From positions 32,086,001 through 32,150,000 of the forward strand of contig OX463824.1 in assembly GCA_949825045.1 (NCBI GenBank): a DNA stretch of 64,000 nucleotides, written 5' to 3'. The position numbers and the translations under genes were made by a program. The DNA comes from Argyresthia goedartella. Lineage: Eukaryota > Arthropoda > Insecta > Lepidoptera > Argyresthiidae. The notes below the pieces were generated by a model that saw only the letters and a program-made list of their open reading frames with translations, had not been told where the DNA came from and ran no database searches. This document shows positions 10,846-22,455 of the stretch, one piece after another. Position 1 is the stretch's first letter; each line of letters opens with the position of its first letter.

Positions 10846-11406
10846 TTACGGTTTACTTGTGTCATAGAAAGTTATTGAGTTATCGGGTGTTTGAAAAATC
10901 ATCTGATGCAACGACTGGAGGACATATTAACAAGTGTGAACGTGTTACCCCCTAGATCCATAAGGTATTCGCAAGTTATTACTCTGATAGGGAGGACGTT
11001 AATTATCTTTCGCACCACCTGCTCGAAAATTACCCTTTATATATCATACAAACTTTACCTAAAGCAAGTCATTAAAGTAGGCTTTAGCGGTGACATACAG
11101 TTGTACTGAATAGTCTGATAATCTAACTAACTGATAATCTAATAGAATACTGAATGGAATGTCACAACCTAGATCACTCCAGGGTTTAAAGTGATTTCAC
11201 TTTACATAGTTCTTATTGCGGGGGCGGAGGCGGAGCGCGGCGCCGAACTTATTCGACAATCGAGCTAGCCACGGCGAGCGGAATGGAAAGCATTTTAAAT
11301 AATCACCAAGTTAAAACTCAGGAAAAACCGACTTCAAGTTCAAGCCCAATCTCTTCCTCCCCTGTCGGGATAAGACCCGACAGGGGATTGATGATGATGG
11401 GATGAT
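10846..11406. other. No supported gene
   Basis: It holds a 72-codon ORF without motifs and a short GC-rich patch near 11,220-11,275. Nothing else was recognised. Confidence 0.4.
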
Positions 11407-11470
11407 GACGACCCGAGTGGCCGAGTCGGCAGTGACGCTGCCTACGAAGCCAAAGGTCCCGGGTTCGAGT
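11407..11470 (+). mobile_element. tRNA-derived SINE, head only
   Basis: gacgacccgagtggccgagt through the B box gggttcgagtc matches the head of the 3.2-kb SINE, and the match stops abruptly. The next bases are the 3' tail of the minus-strand LINE, so the LINE insertion or a deletion removed the SINE body. Confidence 0.75.
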
Positions 11471-11820
11471 CATTTATTATTTATTATATACTTTATTGCA
11501 TTGCATTTATTTTTACATTAATGGACAATTACAAACATAGTTAGTATACAAAGGCGTGCTTATCTCTTATCTCTATATAGAGATTTCTTCCAGCAAACCC
11601 AGGGCTGACAGGAAAAAATAGTTTCATGCGAAGGGATAGACCTATTATGCACAACATAACAAAAAACTAAACATCAGAGTGACTTTAATATATTTATAAT
11701 AAATTACTTAGATATTTACACATATAAATAAATGAGAACCTACATAATAATATAATACCTATAAATACTATATATAAATATCATAAATACCTATACAATA
11801 TATAAATAAAATATAATCTA

Positions 11821-12600
11821 CTACAGAAGAGAAAGGTAATGTTCCTTCAAACTACTTTTGAAGATGTTAAGAGATGGACTGTCCCTGACGGTGCTGGGGA
11901 GTTTGTTCCAGAGCTTGATAGCCCGGAGTCGGAACCCATGTTCATATGCGACAGTTTTATGTTGCGGTGTTGTGAGCAGCGACCGAGTGTGAGGTCTCCG
12001 AGGCCTATCTGAAGAAAGAAAAGTGAACGAATCACGTAAGAAGCCAGGGTAATGAGGATTATGTAAAATCTTAAAGAGAGAGAAGAGGATGTGGGAATCC
12101 CGGCGAAGACGGATTGGAAGCCACTTCAGATCCCTGCGATACTGAGAAATATGGTCAAATTTGCGCAAACCGAAAATAAACCGAATCCCAAGATTTTGAA
12201 GTCGCTCGAGTTTGTCCAGTTGCTCTTCGTTTGCGCTGATCCAACAGACATCTGCGTAGTCAATGAGGGGAAGTAACAGAGATTGGGCGAGTGTAATTTT
12301 GGTCTGAAGAGGTAAGAAGTGCTGAAGTCGTCTGAGGGAGTAAAACGTAGCGAAGACACGCCTACTAACCTCGCAGACATGCGCTGACCAAGACAGCAGG
12401 TTATCAAAGATGACTCCGAGATTTTTGGCCTTGGAGCTGTAGGGAATTACGATTCCATCGTACATTATGGGTGCAGTGGACATATGCTGTAACACTTGGA
12501 GACAGTGCCTGGACCCGATAATCATTGACTGCGACTTACAAGGATTGACGAGTAGCCCGTGTGACAGAGCTCAATCCCTGATACACTCAAGATCAGCATT
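11821..12600 (-). pseudogene. LINE ORF2, RT thumb and C-terminal tail
   Basis: The frame contains an in-frame TGA in its first part, then 234 open codons with AKNLGVIFDNLLSWSAHV, an LGIRFIFGLRKF block, and RLRAIKLWNKLPSTVRDSPS near the end. These are the usual C-terminal landmarks of CR1/Jockey-type ORF2 proteins. The stop is followed by the shared 3' UTR. Related but separately truncated copies of this tail occur at 16.2-16.6 kb (plus strand) and 44.9-45.1 kb (minus strand). Confidence 0.85.
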
Positions 12601-12625
12601 CAGCAAGGCCACAGCAGAGTTAACA

Positions 12626-13201
12626 TCACGGAGAAAAATGACGGTAAATTTGGAGGTCATCAGCATAGAGATGATAAGAAGAAGAGAGAGTATCTGAGAT
12701 AGAATTTATGAAGACAGAAAAGAGAAGAGGGGAGAGGATACCACCTTGTGGCACCCCTGCAAAAAGGTTGCACCATTCTGTTGAAGTCTCCTCGGACCTT
12801 ATACGCTGCTGACGACCTCTCAGGTAGGAGTCGAACCAGCTGGCTGAGGCCGGGGAGACATTCAGAGACTTCAGTATCTCAACGAGGATGTCAAAATCAA
12901 CACAGTTGAATGCGCTGCTGAAGTCAAGTAGCGCTAGTACGGTGAGCTGTTTCTCGTCCATAGCCAACTAAATGTCGTCAGTGACTTTGAGTAAGGCCGT
13001 AACGGTACTATGACCCAGCCTGAATCCCGACTGGAATTGATTCAGCAGACAGTTAGACGTAAGGTAGGAGGAAATCTGGGAGTGGACAATGGAATCTAGG
13101 ACTTTGGAAAGGATAGGCAAGATAGAAATAGGACGATACTCTTTGAAAGAGGAGGGGTTTGAGGATTTGGGTAAAGGTATGACTAATGCTTTTTTCCACA
13201 C
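12626..13201 (-). pseudogene. LINE ORF2, reverse transcriptase palm and fingers
   Basis: Two collinear frames are joined by one in-frame TAG (12,968-12,970). The first has WKKALVIPLPKSS, EYRPISILPILSKVLDSIV and FQSGFRLGHSTVTALLKVTD. The second has LALLDFSSAFNCVDFDIL, GVPQGGILSPLLFSVFIN and YADDLQIY, with the catalytic Asp pair preserved. A frameshift at about 13,195 separates this from the upstream part, and another lies at the 3' end just after YADD. It would polymerise cDNA by target priming if intact, but it is dead here. Confidence 0.85.
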
Positions 13202-13297
13202 ATAGGGGAAAGAACAGCTAGAGAGTGATTTATAATGTGTGTGATAGCGGGAAGAATATAATCGAGCACGTTGCTGATCATATTAGAGCAGATGCAA

Positions 13298-13840
13298 TCA
13301 TCCTACAGATTTCGATGAGATAGCCAGCACCGCCTTCTTAACTGTGTCAATTCCGAATGGACTGAAGTCGAAAGGAGTGGAGGTCAACGCCGGCCTGGAG
13401 CGGAGCCCATGCAGAGTGGCATCCTTAACGATGGGATCCATAACGACTGGGGGAGCCGAGAAAAATCTGTTAAGACCGTTGAAATTGACGTCACCAACCA
13501 TTTGATTCTGGGGCTTACCGACACCTAGAGATCTCAGGAATTTCCACACTTCGGAAGGGGTGTAGTTTTGAATGCACTCAAAGATGTGGCGGCGCTTGGC
13601 CTCACGGCACATACGGTTACAACGGTTCCGGAGGCATTTGTAGGCAGCAAAATTATCGTCGGTGGGTTCCTTTTTATGCTGATATTTACCTCGGTTCCGT
13701 TTAGCCATCAACCGATTTTGAGTCTTTGTCGAGTTTGAGTCTTTTTCACTCAAACAGAGAATCAATGTGTTATCTTCAAAGTTTTCAAAGCGCTGACGAT
13801 ATCCTCCGACTGATAAATGAAGAGACTCTATACTTTTCAC
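13298..13840 (-). pseudogene. LINE ORF2, segment between endonuclease and RT
   Basis: A 180-codon open frame contains AAYKCLRNRCNRMCREAKRR and SEVWKFLRSLGVGKPQ. This resembles the helical linker that precedes the RT domain in CR1/Jockey-type ORF2 proteins. The frame is lost before the RT starts. The first residues may be fusion with flanking DNA, because no endonuclease sequence precedes them. Confidence 0.6.
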
Positions 13841-13860
13841 CTAGTAGATGTGCTCTATTA

Positions 13861-15204
13861 ATGCTCGTCGCTTTCGCCAACCCTCTGCACTGTTGTGAAT
13901 CGAAAATCAGAATTTGTCGGGGTTTTCGTTTAGAGGAGGTTTTATGGCAGCGTGGTTTTTCAGAGGAGTTATCTGATAAAATATTGGGTTCCGGGTTTGT
14001 TTGGTCTGATCGGTTATCGTCAGTCTCGGATGGTATTTGGCTCGTATTATGTTGTTCAGCATTAATGTGAAGTAAATTTTCTTTTGTTTTATTTTCTTCG
14101 CCAATTTACCTCGTATTTTTTTGATTTTGTTGTTACATTGTGATTGTAAATTTTTGTAAGCCTTTGTTGTTACATCGTCATTGAATTTATAGCTAAAGCT
14201 TAAAAGAGAAGCGTCAATTATTTGAACTACGTGAAACAGAACGCGTCGCAAGCGGGCACGTTCCGAAATAGCTGAATCGCTATGCATTCATGTAGGCAAC
14301 AATGCGTTCAAAATAAAAAATATGACAGCACAAAATTGTGTGCGTTACACTCTGACCATCCTTCAAAATGTCCATTTGATTGCGATCCGAATTGCTGGCA
14401 AAGAGAGAATCGAACTTCATTCAGCACAGATACTCTCACTGCTAGCAAACATTTTGCCCCTCACCCCCTTTGGCTCTCCTTTACCCCTCAGCCAATATTT
14501 CCTCAACGCTGCACCTTTCGTGAGGAAACGAGGACGCACTCAGCCGGACAAACACTGTCGGTGAAGTGAAGACGTATCCTCTACCTAGACGCGATCACTA
14601 CTATGGGTGCCGAGAATTGAAACAGAACACTTATTTGAACTTAGTAAAACTTTAAAAATCAGACTTCGAAGCATATTTATTCGTATATCGTGTATATTTA
14701 TTGCCCAACACAAAACAAATCACAATCAACAATCAACAATTGCTCTACTATGGGGATTCGAAACTATGGGACATTTCGCTAGAGCGTCAGCCGAATGTCC
14801 TCTAAATACACGAAACGGACTACTGGATCGATTTCTATGATCTAGCTACTAGCGGCAGCTAAGCGGTGCATAGGTGATGATTTGGTGATGTCTGTGCGGC
14901 GCGACACCGGGATGAATTCAGAGAAGATTTTTTTCAAAATTAAAATGATCACGAATCATTCTTTGTTTGTATAAGTGTCCCCTACACACATTTAACACAT
15001 TCATCATGCATCAAATGAAAAATGGAAGCGGTGTCTTCGATGCCATTTATTGGAATTGGAAAATAAACTGCTCAAAAATTATTTCCTTCAGTGCAGCGTC
15101 GGCATAAGCCCAGCCCAGCACCAACCCACAGGAACTTATTCACGAGATGTTATCCTCGACCTTGTAGATTTATACGCAGATAAAGATACATTATATGGAC
15201 ATTT
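13861..15204. other. No supported gene
   Basis: Overlapping ORFs on both strands (minus 126 codons from 14,287; plus 95 and 80 codons from 14,282 and 14,322) have no recognisable domains and mutually conflicting frames. No repeat was recognised. Confidence 0.4.
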
Positions 15205-15370
15205 TAACGGTGATGGAAAAACATTGTGAGGAAACCTTCAGTACTCCATAGCTGCAGCGATGGGCTAGCCCCCTGTCACGCAAAATGGAGTACCGAATAA
15301 CTGGCTCAAAGTGGGCCCAATTGTGACTCTGCCACCCCGTATGGGAAAAGGCGTGACGCTATGTTATTGT
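15205..15370 (-). repeat. gcgtgacgc/cgccttttccc dispersed repeat
   Basis: aacggtgatggaaaaacat, gtgaggaaaccttcagtact, gggctagccccctgtcacgc and gtatgggaaaaggcgtgacg appear in order, the reverse complement of the 25.9-kb copy. It faces a second copy about 450 bp to the right in the opposite orientation. Confidence 0.75.
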
Positions 15371-15489
15371 TAATGTAATAAAGATTTTTACAAAAATTTT
15401 GTCTGAGTCGAGACTGAAATATTGTAAAAGTTTCATAGTACGGGAGCGGTCGGTGCACACGCTAAGTGTTATACCAACAAGCCGCCGAT

Positions 15490-15760
15490 GGAGGGGCCGC
15501 TAGTCAGCTGGTTGGACTACGTAATCGCATCTGACACCAGCCATTATGGACAACTTGCTCCGATTTAGACGTTTTAAGATCACCCTGAAAATCCAGCTGG
15601 AAAACAATAACACACAAAATAGCATTACATTTACATAAATACGTTGGTTCTGGCCCGACACTAGGATACTAGGAAGTAGAAACAGCGATGTTAAAAACAT
15701 GTAAACATCATAGACCTGGGGTTTTTTCTTCCTCCCCACCTCTCGCAAAGCACCTCACCT
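15490..15760 (-). repeat. Dispersed repeat with a conserved minus-strand reading frame
   Basis: It shares aaacatcatagacctggggt plus a T-rich run and ctccccac with the segment near 23.6 kb. On the minus strand both copies read KK(K/Q)PQV(Y/L)DVY followed by similar residues (TSLFLLPS against TSRFLVPT), so the similarity extends to the protein level. I cannot name the element. A decayed LINE or an LTR of an unknown family are options. Confidence 0.5.
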
Positions 15761-15815
15761 CTTGGAAAGCACTGCCGCGCACGCTGCGCCACAAAGGTCG
15801 ACTAAAAAATAAGCA

Positions 15816-15950
15816 TTAATATAGCGTCACGTCTTTTCCTATACGGAGTGGCAAAGGCACAATAGTGCAAACGTTAAAAAAAAAACATTACAGGTGACTA
15901 ACCCATCGCCGCAGCTATGGAGAAATGAAGGTTTCCTCACAATGTTACAG
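15816..15950 (+). repeat. gcgtgacgc/cgccttttccc dispersed repeat
   Basis: atagcgtcacgtcttttcct, acggagtggcaaaggcacaa, a truncated centre, and agctatggagaaatgaaggt then ttcctcacaatgtt. It faces the copy at 15.2-15.4 kb. Confidence 0.7.
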
Positions 15951-16189
15951 AAACTAAATAATAAGAAAACATTTATAAAAGGTGTATGAAACAGAAAAAT
16001 TTGGTCTTATTATTATAGCGTCATCATAAACATAATTTTGAACTTTCTGAACTCGCTTATTTAAGTTAATATTTATTCCAGCATATCAAATGATTATAAT
16101 TTATATGGAAATTTTGTACTACTGCCCCGCAGAAAGTTAATGCGTTTGACAGTTCCCTTCAAAGTTGATATTTAACGTCATAGCCCATA

Positions 16190-16850
16190 GACATATGGCG
16201 AGAGCAAACGAAGAGAAACTGAATAAACTCGAGTGATTTCAGAATCTCGGGATTCGGTTTCTCTTCGGACTGCGCAAATTCGAACGTGTTTCTCAGTATC
16301 ACGAAAGAGAGTTCGTCGTCGCCGAGACTCTCACATTCTTTATTATCTGTTCAATACCTTGAACAATCCGAGCTACCCCAACTACCTTCGAGACCGTTTT
16401 GAGTATGTATCTCTTTTCGGGAGGTCGGCACCGGAGATCTCACACTGTTTCACTTTTAGCCACTCCGCGGCATAACAACGCTGCGTATAAACACTCTTTC
16501 AGATTACGTGCGGTCCGACTCTGGAAAGCACTTCCTTGCACTATAAGAGACCGTCCCACTCTTTTGTTTTTAACCGTATTAAAGAGCACCACCTCGCTCT
16601 TTCGTAAAAGTTATTGTATGTATATTATTATCTATAAAGTTTATGTAGTATATATCGATAATTATTTTGTATTTACTATCTGTATTTTATAGTTTAATTT
16701 ATTCCTAGGCATTTTATTTATAGTATTTATGCACTGCCTACCCTGGTATGGCTATGGCTATCGTATTATTTCCTATAATGCCTCTTTCCATGCATTTTGT
16801 TTTAATGTAACTTCTTAAATAGAGAATTATGAATTACGACATGTAGACCT
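16190..16850 (+). pseudogene. LINE ORF2 C-terminal fragment and 3' UTR
   Basis: In shifting frames it reads RANEEKLNKLE, a stop, NLGIRFLFGLRKFERVSQY, then a frameshift, RDSHILYYLFNTLNNPSYP, and in a third frame FRLRAVRLWKALPCTIRD. This is clearly related to the C-terminus of the minus-strand LINE at 11.8-12.5 kb, but it is a different copy in the opposite orientation. It has one stop and at least two frameshifts. An AT-rich 3' UTR follows the coding remnant. Confidence 0.75.
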
Positions 16851-17559
16851 TCTGAAAAAAAAAACTTAGTATGGTTAGCAACGATGTTGGTCAAGTGTGG
16901 TCGGGAGTGAAAGAGAGAGAAATATAGAATGTTTTACGATTTCATTAGGTACAGTACGATTATTTCTACTTTATCGCTTGACAATTATCGGCTTTTTGTA
17001 AATTTTTTAAATCGTGAATCAATTAACTGTGTTCAGTTTTTTCTCTTAATGTACTTTTCATGACCCACCTCTGTCCCAAATTTCAAGTTTCCAGGATATC
17101 TTGATCACTTTCAGCGACTAAAACCGAGAAGTGTCGAGCGGTAATGTTAAAGTAATCGTATACCTATTTGATTTATTTGTCACATGTGAAGGTATTAAAT
17201 ATTCTATAACTTTTTAGAATTGATATTTGAATTTGAATAATAAAATTACACGTATATTATGAGTGTTAAGGATCCACATATAAACACGTATGATTTCCTT
17301 GGATTTAATTAAGAGGCTCATATTATGTTTTTCTATTTATAATAAATAAAAAACAAAAAAAAAGAGTTATATCCTGAGAATATTATGAATATGAAATTAA
17401 TGAGACAGCTGTGAGCAACCACGGAAAACCGTGGTTGCTCACACCACAAGCAGAATTACTGCTTAAATATATAATTGTACCTACTTGGAGATACTTTTTA
17501 TTTGTCTGCTAACTACACTCACAGGAACATACGTCACTAGGACGACACACGCCTTGACT
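16851..17559. other. No gene; contains a perfect hairpin
   Basis: AT-rich sequence with only the 15-bp hairpin near 17.4 kb (listed separately). I see no coding or repeat signature otherwise. Confidence 0.45.
17410..17443. other. Perfect 15-bp hairpin
   Basis: tgtgagcaaccacgg, an aaaa loop and the exact reverse complement. It lies in AT-rich non-coding DNA with no U tract. It could be a fold-back duplication or the remnant of a small inverted-repeat element. Confidence 0.85.
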
Positions 17560-18430
17560 TTACGTGCATAACCATGTGGCGACTGTCCGTTCATGTCGGG
17601 AAGACGCAGGCACTCATCACAGGCCAGAATCCCCTTCCGCCATCGCTCCAACCCCAAGGGCAGGACATCGTGTGGTCTCCGCAGGTAAAATACCTAGGAG
17701 TGACCATCGCTAACCGGCTGACCATAAAGCAACACGTCCACAACGTCGTCAGCCAAGTCAAGGTGGCACGCGCCAAGCTGCGTCCTCTTCTGGACTCCAG
17801 CCTCCATCAGCCAGCCCTCAGAGGGCGGAGGGCGAAGCAGGGGATCTACAAGTGCTACATGAGATCCCGCCTCACCTACGCGGCCCCGGCATGGTACGCC
17901 CTGTGCTCGGATACGAACAAACGGAGACTCAGAGCCCAAGAGAACCTCTCTCTGCGTACCATCGTCGGCACCCCCGCTACGTGAGGAACGTGACGATCCA
18001 GACGGACCTAAGATAGGAATCTATAGACCAGTTTGTCGCGAAGCTGGCGAAGGCCATGTTCGCGCGTGTGGACGCGTCACATTACCCGCACATCCGCGAA
18101 CTGGCATCGTACCACGCGCGCCCGCCCGACCGCCGCACCTGCTACGCAACTGTTTGCCTAGCCGGCGATTACCCAGTGAGAAGACCACCACTGCCGGTGA
18201 GGGCCCCCCGACGACCTGTCCACAGGAGTAAACAGAGGCGCTTCCTCAGGAAAAGATCTGATGATCTGACCCGGACTCCCCACATGCCAGAAAGGACGCG
18301 TGAGAAGAAAACTCGCCGCTACGTGCATTACCATTCATACGGCCATTCTCACGCCGCAGCGCCACCGCACCGCATCGTTTGGCCCGGCTCTAAAGCGGGC
18401 ATCGTCGGTGTGCCCGGAAATGGCTGATGT
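17560..18430 (+). pseudogene. Jockey-type LINE ORF2, C-terminal part
   Basis: A 136-codon frame begins inside the RT connection region (WRLSVHVGKTQALIT, VKYLGVTIANRLT, RSRLTYAAPAWYAL). Near 17,980 the coding phase shifts. The continuation reads RYVRNVTIQTDLR, a stop, then ESIDQFVAKLAKAMF and a basic, Pro/Arg-rich tail to about 18,427. This order (KYLGV, then RSRLTYAAPAWY, then LRTIVG and YVRN) is typical of Jockey-clade elements. It is markedly GC-richer than its neighbourhood, which suggests a fairly recent arrival. The palm domain and everything upstream are missing. Confidence 0.8.
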
Positions 18431-20183
18431 AGCCAATCTTTTACTCATTTTAGTGTGCCGTTCGCATAATTTTTGTAAATAGCTGCAGGTATTCTAGCTT
18501 TGGTTTCATTTCGCTGCTTATCGAGTTCAGCGCGACGCTGTGCTTCGAGATCAAATATATTCTTGTGTACAAGATGCCTCCATTCTGGTCACTGGGCTGC
18601 ACGCTTTTCCCTGGTCTATATAGCATCGCTTCTTATGCCTTTTTAGAACGTCTTTCAAGCGTAAAAACTGTCTGCCATGCTTACTCTTGCCTTCTCGGAG
18701 TGCAACAGGACAGAAATGTGCCGATAATAATGCATTACGAATTACGAATAAACCAATTTATTAAACCGAAAATATTGGTTAAACCACAAAGCCGAATCTC
18801 TTTCACCACTAACTAACCACAGTCCAACTAGGACTCATTTTACTGACCATGTTACCTATGTAATATAAAATGCGTCTATCCCATTAAAAAAGGTCATGAT
18901 TCAAAAGTTGCTACCTACTTAATTTTTATTTCGTTCATGTTACGAAGTCCGTGATCTAGTTGGGTTTCGCTTTCGCTTGCTTCTCAAGCCTAGTAAACCA
19001 TTAAAACCTTACTAGGTTACCATTATCCGTAAATAAAGTTTTTTATTTCTTTCTTTATCTTAAGTACACTACCGGACGTTCCGTATTTCGGATGAAAGCC
19101 TGGTCTGGTGATCGACCGTGATTTTATAAATTTTACTCCTCGTTAGAAATGTAATGAATTTGATGTTCATCGATGCGTTATCATACTCCTAGCATAGGCT
19201 GTGTAATGGTAGACTAAATTATATATGGCGCAATCGAAATGACATCAAATTCATGCGTGACGTCACTACCCGTCCGATTTCAATATGCATCGTGGAACAT
19301 ACGGGTATTGGGACTATCTAGCTGGCCAAAATTACTTTTTTATTTGGGTGGGTTTTGAAAAATGTGTCCACTAGTGTGTGAGATTCCCGCACCGGTACCG
19401 GTCACTCTGGCGCCTGTGTGTGGCGTTCCCGCTCCGGTACTGCTGTGATAGGGTTCAATTTTGCTTCGTTGCAGCATTCATGTTAACCCTATCTCTTTCT
19501 AACCTATTCAAATTGTACATGAAAGAACAGGCTATCTTACAAATGAATGGTTTTATACTCTGTGGTCACTGATTGCACATTAAAACTCACTCAAAGACGC
19601 CGTCTCAACCGCCATTTCGCGTTTGTGTCTCGAAAGTTTTATTTTGATAAATATATGTATGAAGACTATCTGTGTTTGTGTTTATTATAGTTTTATACAC
19701 TATAACGCATAAATAAAACCAAACATTAGGCCTAAATTTTGCTTTAATATTAAAATAATACAGAAATAAGTGCAACTTACGGAGCTTCATATTAGGTAAC
19801 ACATATTAGCTGTATTCAAACTGAAATAATGGCGTTGCGGAAAGGAAAAAGGGTGAAGGATTCTAATTAGAGTGATATTCTTACAAGAACTAATCTTAAT
19901 TCCAACCAGAATAGGAGAATTTCATCAAAAACTGAACATTAGCGCTCAAAATTCCTAATGTGTGGAATTCCCGCTCCGGTACTCACCGACACGGCGAAAG
20001 TTACAAAATGGCCGCCACAGGCGACTGGGTAATACAAGGAGATGGAAATGGGTCGAGTCATGGCCACCACAAAATTGAAAATTTTTGCAAGTCTTTCGCG
20101 CACGATGAATGTGATATTGAATAGAGGACTTCAGTAGGCAAAAAATAACACTTTAAACCATCGAATTTGACAATTATCTTTTT
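18431..20183. other. No supported gene
   Basis: It contains an 83-codon ORF from 18,565 with no motif, a taaataaagttttttatttc stretch with a ctttcttt run near 19,030-19,060 that looks like a LINE 3' tail, and two nearby copies of cccgctccggtact near 19,430 and 19,970. None supports a gene call. Confidence 0.4.
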
Positions 20184-20345
20184 TAGGGTTCTCGGGAAAC
20201 GGGATCCTCTTACTAAGCCTCCCCTGTCCTTCTGTCCGTCGGTCCGTCCGTCACCGGGCTCTAACGGATCAACCGAAAAAAGTAGAGAGCTGAAATTTTC
20301 ACAGAGGGCGTATTTCTATTGCCGCTTCATACTTCATGTTGTTTG
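20184..20345 (+). repeat. TCCG-family element, 5' half
   Basis: A ttagggttctcgggaaacgg block, ggatcctcttactaagcctc, (tccgtccg), caccgggctctaacggatca and gagctgaaattttcacagag. The 3' half is missing. Confidence 0.65.
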
Positions 20346-20929
20346 TTATTGTTTTGCCACCTCAGATAGAAAACTATATTTAAATTTCGAAATGGAGCCG
20401 AGCACTTGTTTTCTCAGCCCTGTTGGAAAAACTGGTCGCATGGGTAGATAATTAGAGGAAAACCAAATTCAAATATCAAATTCTATGCCGGCCTTCACAG
20501 AATTAAACTATACAAAAAAATCAAACACTTTCTTTGCGATATTTATACTTACAAATCTGAAATAAATATAACGCAAAACTAAAACACTATTCTGCTAGTC
20601 TAGTCATTGACAGACTATGCACAGACTTAGCCGGTGGATCTGCATAGATTTATGAAACTTTGTCCATATACAGGGTGTCCCGTTCCACGTCCACGGTTAC
20701 GCCACATGGAGGGAAAATACCTTAAATATTATAGATAAGGTATTTTATTGAAATAATACTTCACACTTAATTAACATTAAATAAAAAAAAAATAGGAAAA
20801 CGAATAGCCTTTACACGGACGTTGCTATGTTTTTTAACAACCGACTGAATAAAGTAGTCGTAAACCTCTCCATCAACCCGCACTGGTGCTTGCACTGCAG
20901 CTTGATGAAGTATGGCTCAATCTTACTCG
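20346..20929. other. No gene; one familiar repeat motif
   Basis: cagggtgtcccgttccac (near 20,670) looks like the start of a common insect repeat, but the body does not match anything else in the window. The remainder is AT-rich and unassigned. Confidence 0.35.
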
Positions 20930-21130
20930 TATATTTCGTATATATTTATTGCACATAAAACGACATAAGATATAATAAGACAGAAAGGACATCTACAAAG
21001 GCATGCTTATCTCTAAATAGAGATCTCTTCCAGCAAACCCAAGGTTGATATGAATAATTTAATATACTGGATAGACCTATGTGCTCTGATAAGATACATT
21101 CATACTTATATTACTGAACTATAGAACTAA
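20930..21130 (-). mobile_element. LINE 3' UTR fragment (11.5-kb family)
   Basis: Plus-strand landmarks are tatttattgcacataaaacg, gcatgcttatctctaaatag, agatctcttccagcaaaccc and tggatagacctat. They match the 3' UTR of the minus-strand LINE at 11.5 kb. No ORF2 sequence remains. Around 21,214-21,290 a partial gcgtgacgc-family piece follows (aacggtgatggaaaacatcg). Confidence 0.65.
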
Positions 21131-21619
21131 CTGCTCGTGTCCAGATAAAAGCCTGTGCCACTCGGTGGGGACACTAATGGACTACATTCACTTTCACTTT
21201 ACTTTATGTGTTACGTGCATACTAACGGTGATGGAAAACATCGTGTGGATACCTTCATTATATTAGAACTGTAACGTAAATTGGAATATGGAAATGCTGG
21301 CTGTAGTCTAGTTTGGAAAAGCGGCGATGCATCGTTGTTTTGTTGCATTACAATGGGGAATAATAAAACGAATGGATAAAAATCTGATTGACCGAATGAC
21401 CATGAACCTGAAAGTAGCGAAAAAAATACTGAATGCGCGACGACATAACTTAATTGCATGATAAAATTACTGAATGGTTTAGCCGAAGCTTATCGGTTTA
21501 ACAAAGACTGTCTGGGCTAAGTGGTGGGTCAGTGTAGGTGAAGGATACATGTACCATATCTTACGTGTTAGGTATTCAACCTTCAAAAGATTGGGGTTTG
21601 TAATACGAAATAGTAAGGG

Positions 21620-22455
21620 TTTTCCATAACCTGTGTGTGGTCCAGCTTCTCTACATGGCCCTAGTGAGAACCAAACTTGAATCTAGCTCGGTGGTTTGGA
21701 ATCAGCACGAAAGCTCCTGCATACTTTTGCTCGAGAAGGTACACAAAGCTTTCCTACGATACCTATATAAGCGGAAATGTGGATACTACCCTTATCTTTA
21801 TCCATCCACTTTTATATTGGGTATGCTCGGATACATATCACTAGAGGTCAGACGTAACACCGAGCAGCTTCTGACTGTGTGTCGATTGTTGCGAGGCGAC
21901 AGTGACTGCGCCGTGCTTGTCGGTACGGTATGCGCGCTATACGTGCCCGACAGATATCTCCGCGCGCGTAGGCACCAGCTGTTAGCGGGCGGCACGCACT
22001 GCACGGTGGCGCGCCAGCAGTCTCCACTGGTGAGGGCGCAGGATAGCCTCAATGCTCTGCTGGCTGCAGCACCACTGACTGATCTGTTTGGTGATGAGTG
22101 GAGGCATATTGTGCGAGAATGTGGCAGGTTCTGCGAGATGAAGGAGTGAAAGTGTTGTCTTAGAAATATTATTATTATTATTATTATTATTTTTTGCTTT
22201 GACATTTTATTTCAGTACCCTTGACATACCTAATAATGTTTAATACTATTTTAATTTGACCTAAATTTAATGTTTAATGTGATTTAATATGTAGTATTTT
22301 CTACGAACTTGTACCCTTTGTTCCCTCCCTGTGAAATCGACTTACCTCAATTGATACTGACATTGTATAACTATTTGACTTTGTACAGCGCATTGGGCGT
22401 ATACCTGTAATGTTGTATATCGTACTTGTATATTAAATAAATAAATAAATGTCAG
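21620..22455 (+). pseudogene. LINE ORF2 C-terminal fragment with 3' UTR and (AAAT)n tail
   Basis: A 170-codon frame reads LLYMALVRTKLESSSVVWNQ, VHKAFLRYLYKRKCGYYPYL, then YPSTFILGMLGYISLEVRRN. These are hallmarks of the RT thumb and C-terminal tail of a non-LTR element of a second lineage, distinct from the 11.8-kb family. The frame is intact to its stop but lacks the palm. The 3' UTR follows, with an (ATT)n run, an AT-rich stretch and a terminal (aaat)n tail at about 22,435. The 5' truncation makes it non-functional. Confidence 0.8.

Larger units (their letters stand above)
11475..13860 (-). mobile_element. 5'-truncated LINE, CR1-group-like
   Basis: This is the longest LINE remnant here. 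It lies on the minus strand: linker, reverse transcriptase and C-terminal tail of ORF2, then a 3' UTR whose hallmark on the plus strand is gcgtgcttatctct, agagatttcttccagcaaac. No endonuclease domain is visible upstream, which indicates 5' truncation. The same 3' UTR occurs at 20.9, 44.7 and 63.2 kb, so the family is repeated. ORF2 is broken by at least two stops and two frameshifts. RT motifs (GVPQGGILSPLLF, YADDLQIY) place it in the Jockey/CR1 assemblage. CR1-group is my best guess. Confidence 0.8.

Noticed and set aside
14282..14569. Overlapping 95- and 80-codon ORFs as genes
   Set aside because: They occupy different frames of the same DNA, and neither shows a recognisable motif.
17410..17443. 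Rho-independent-type terminator
   Set aside because: No U tract and no bacterial context. The sequence is eukaryotic.
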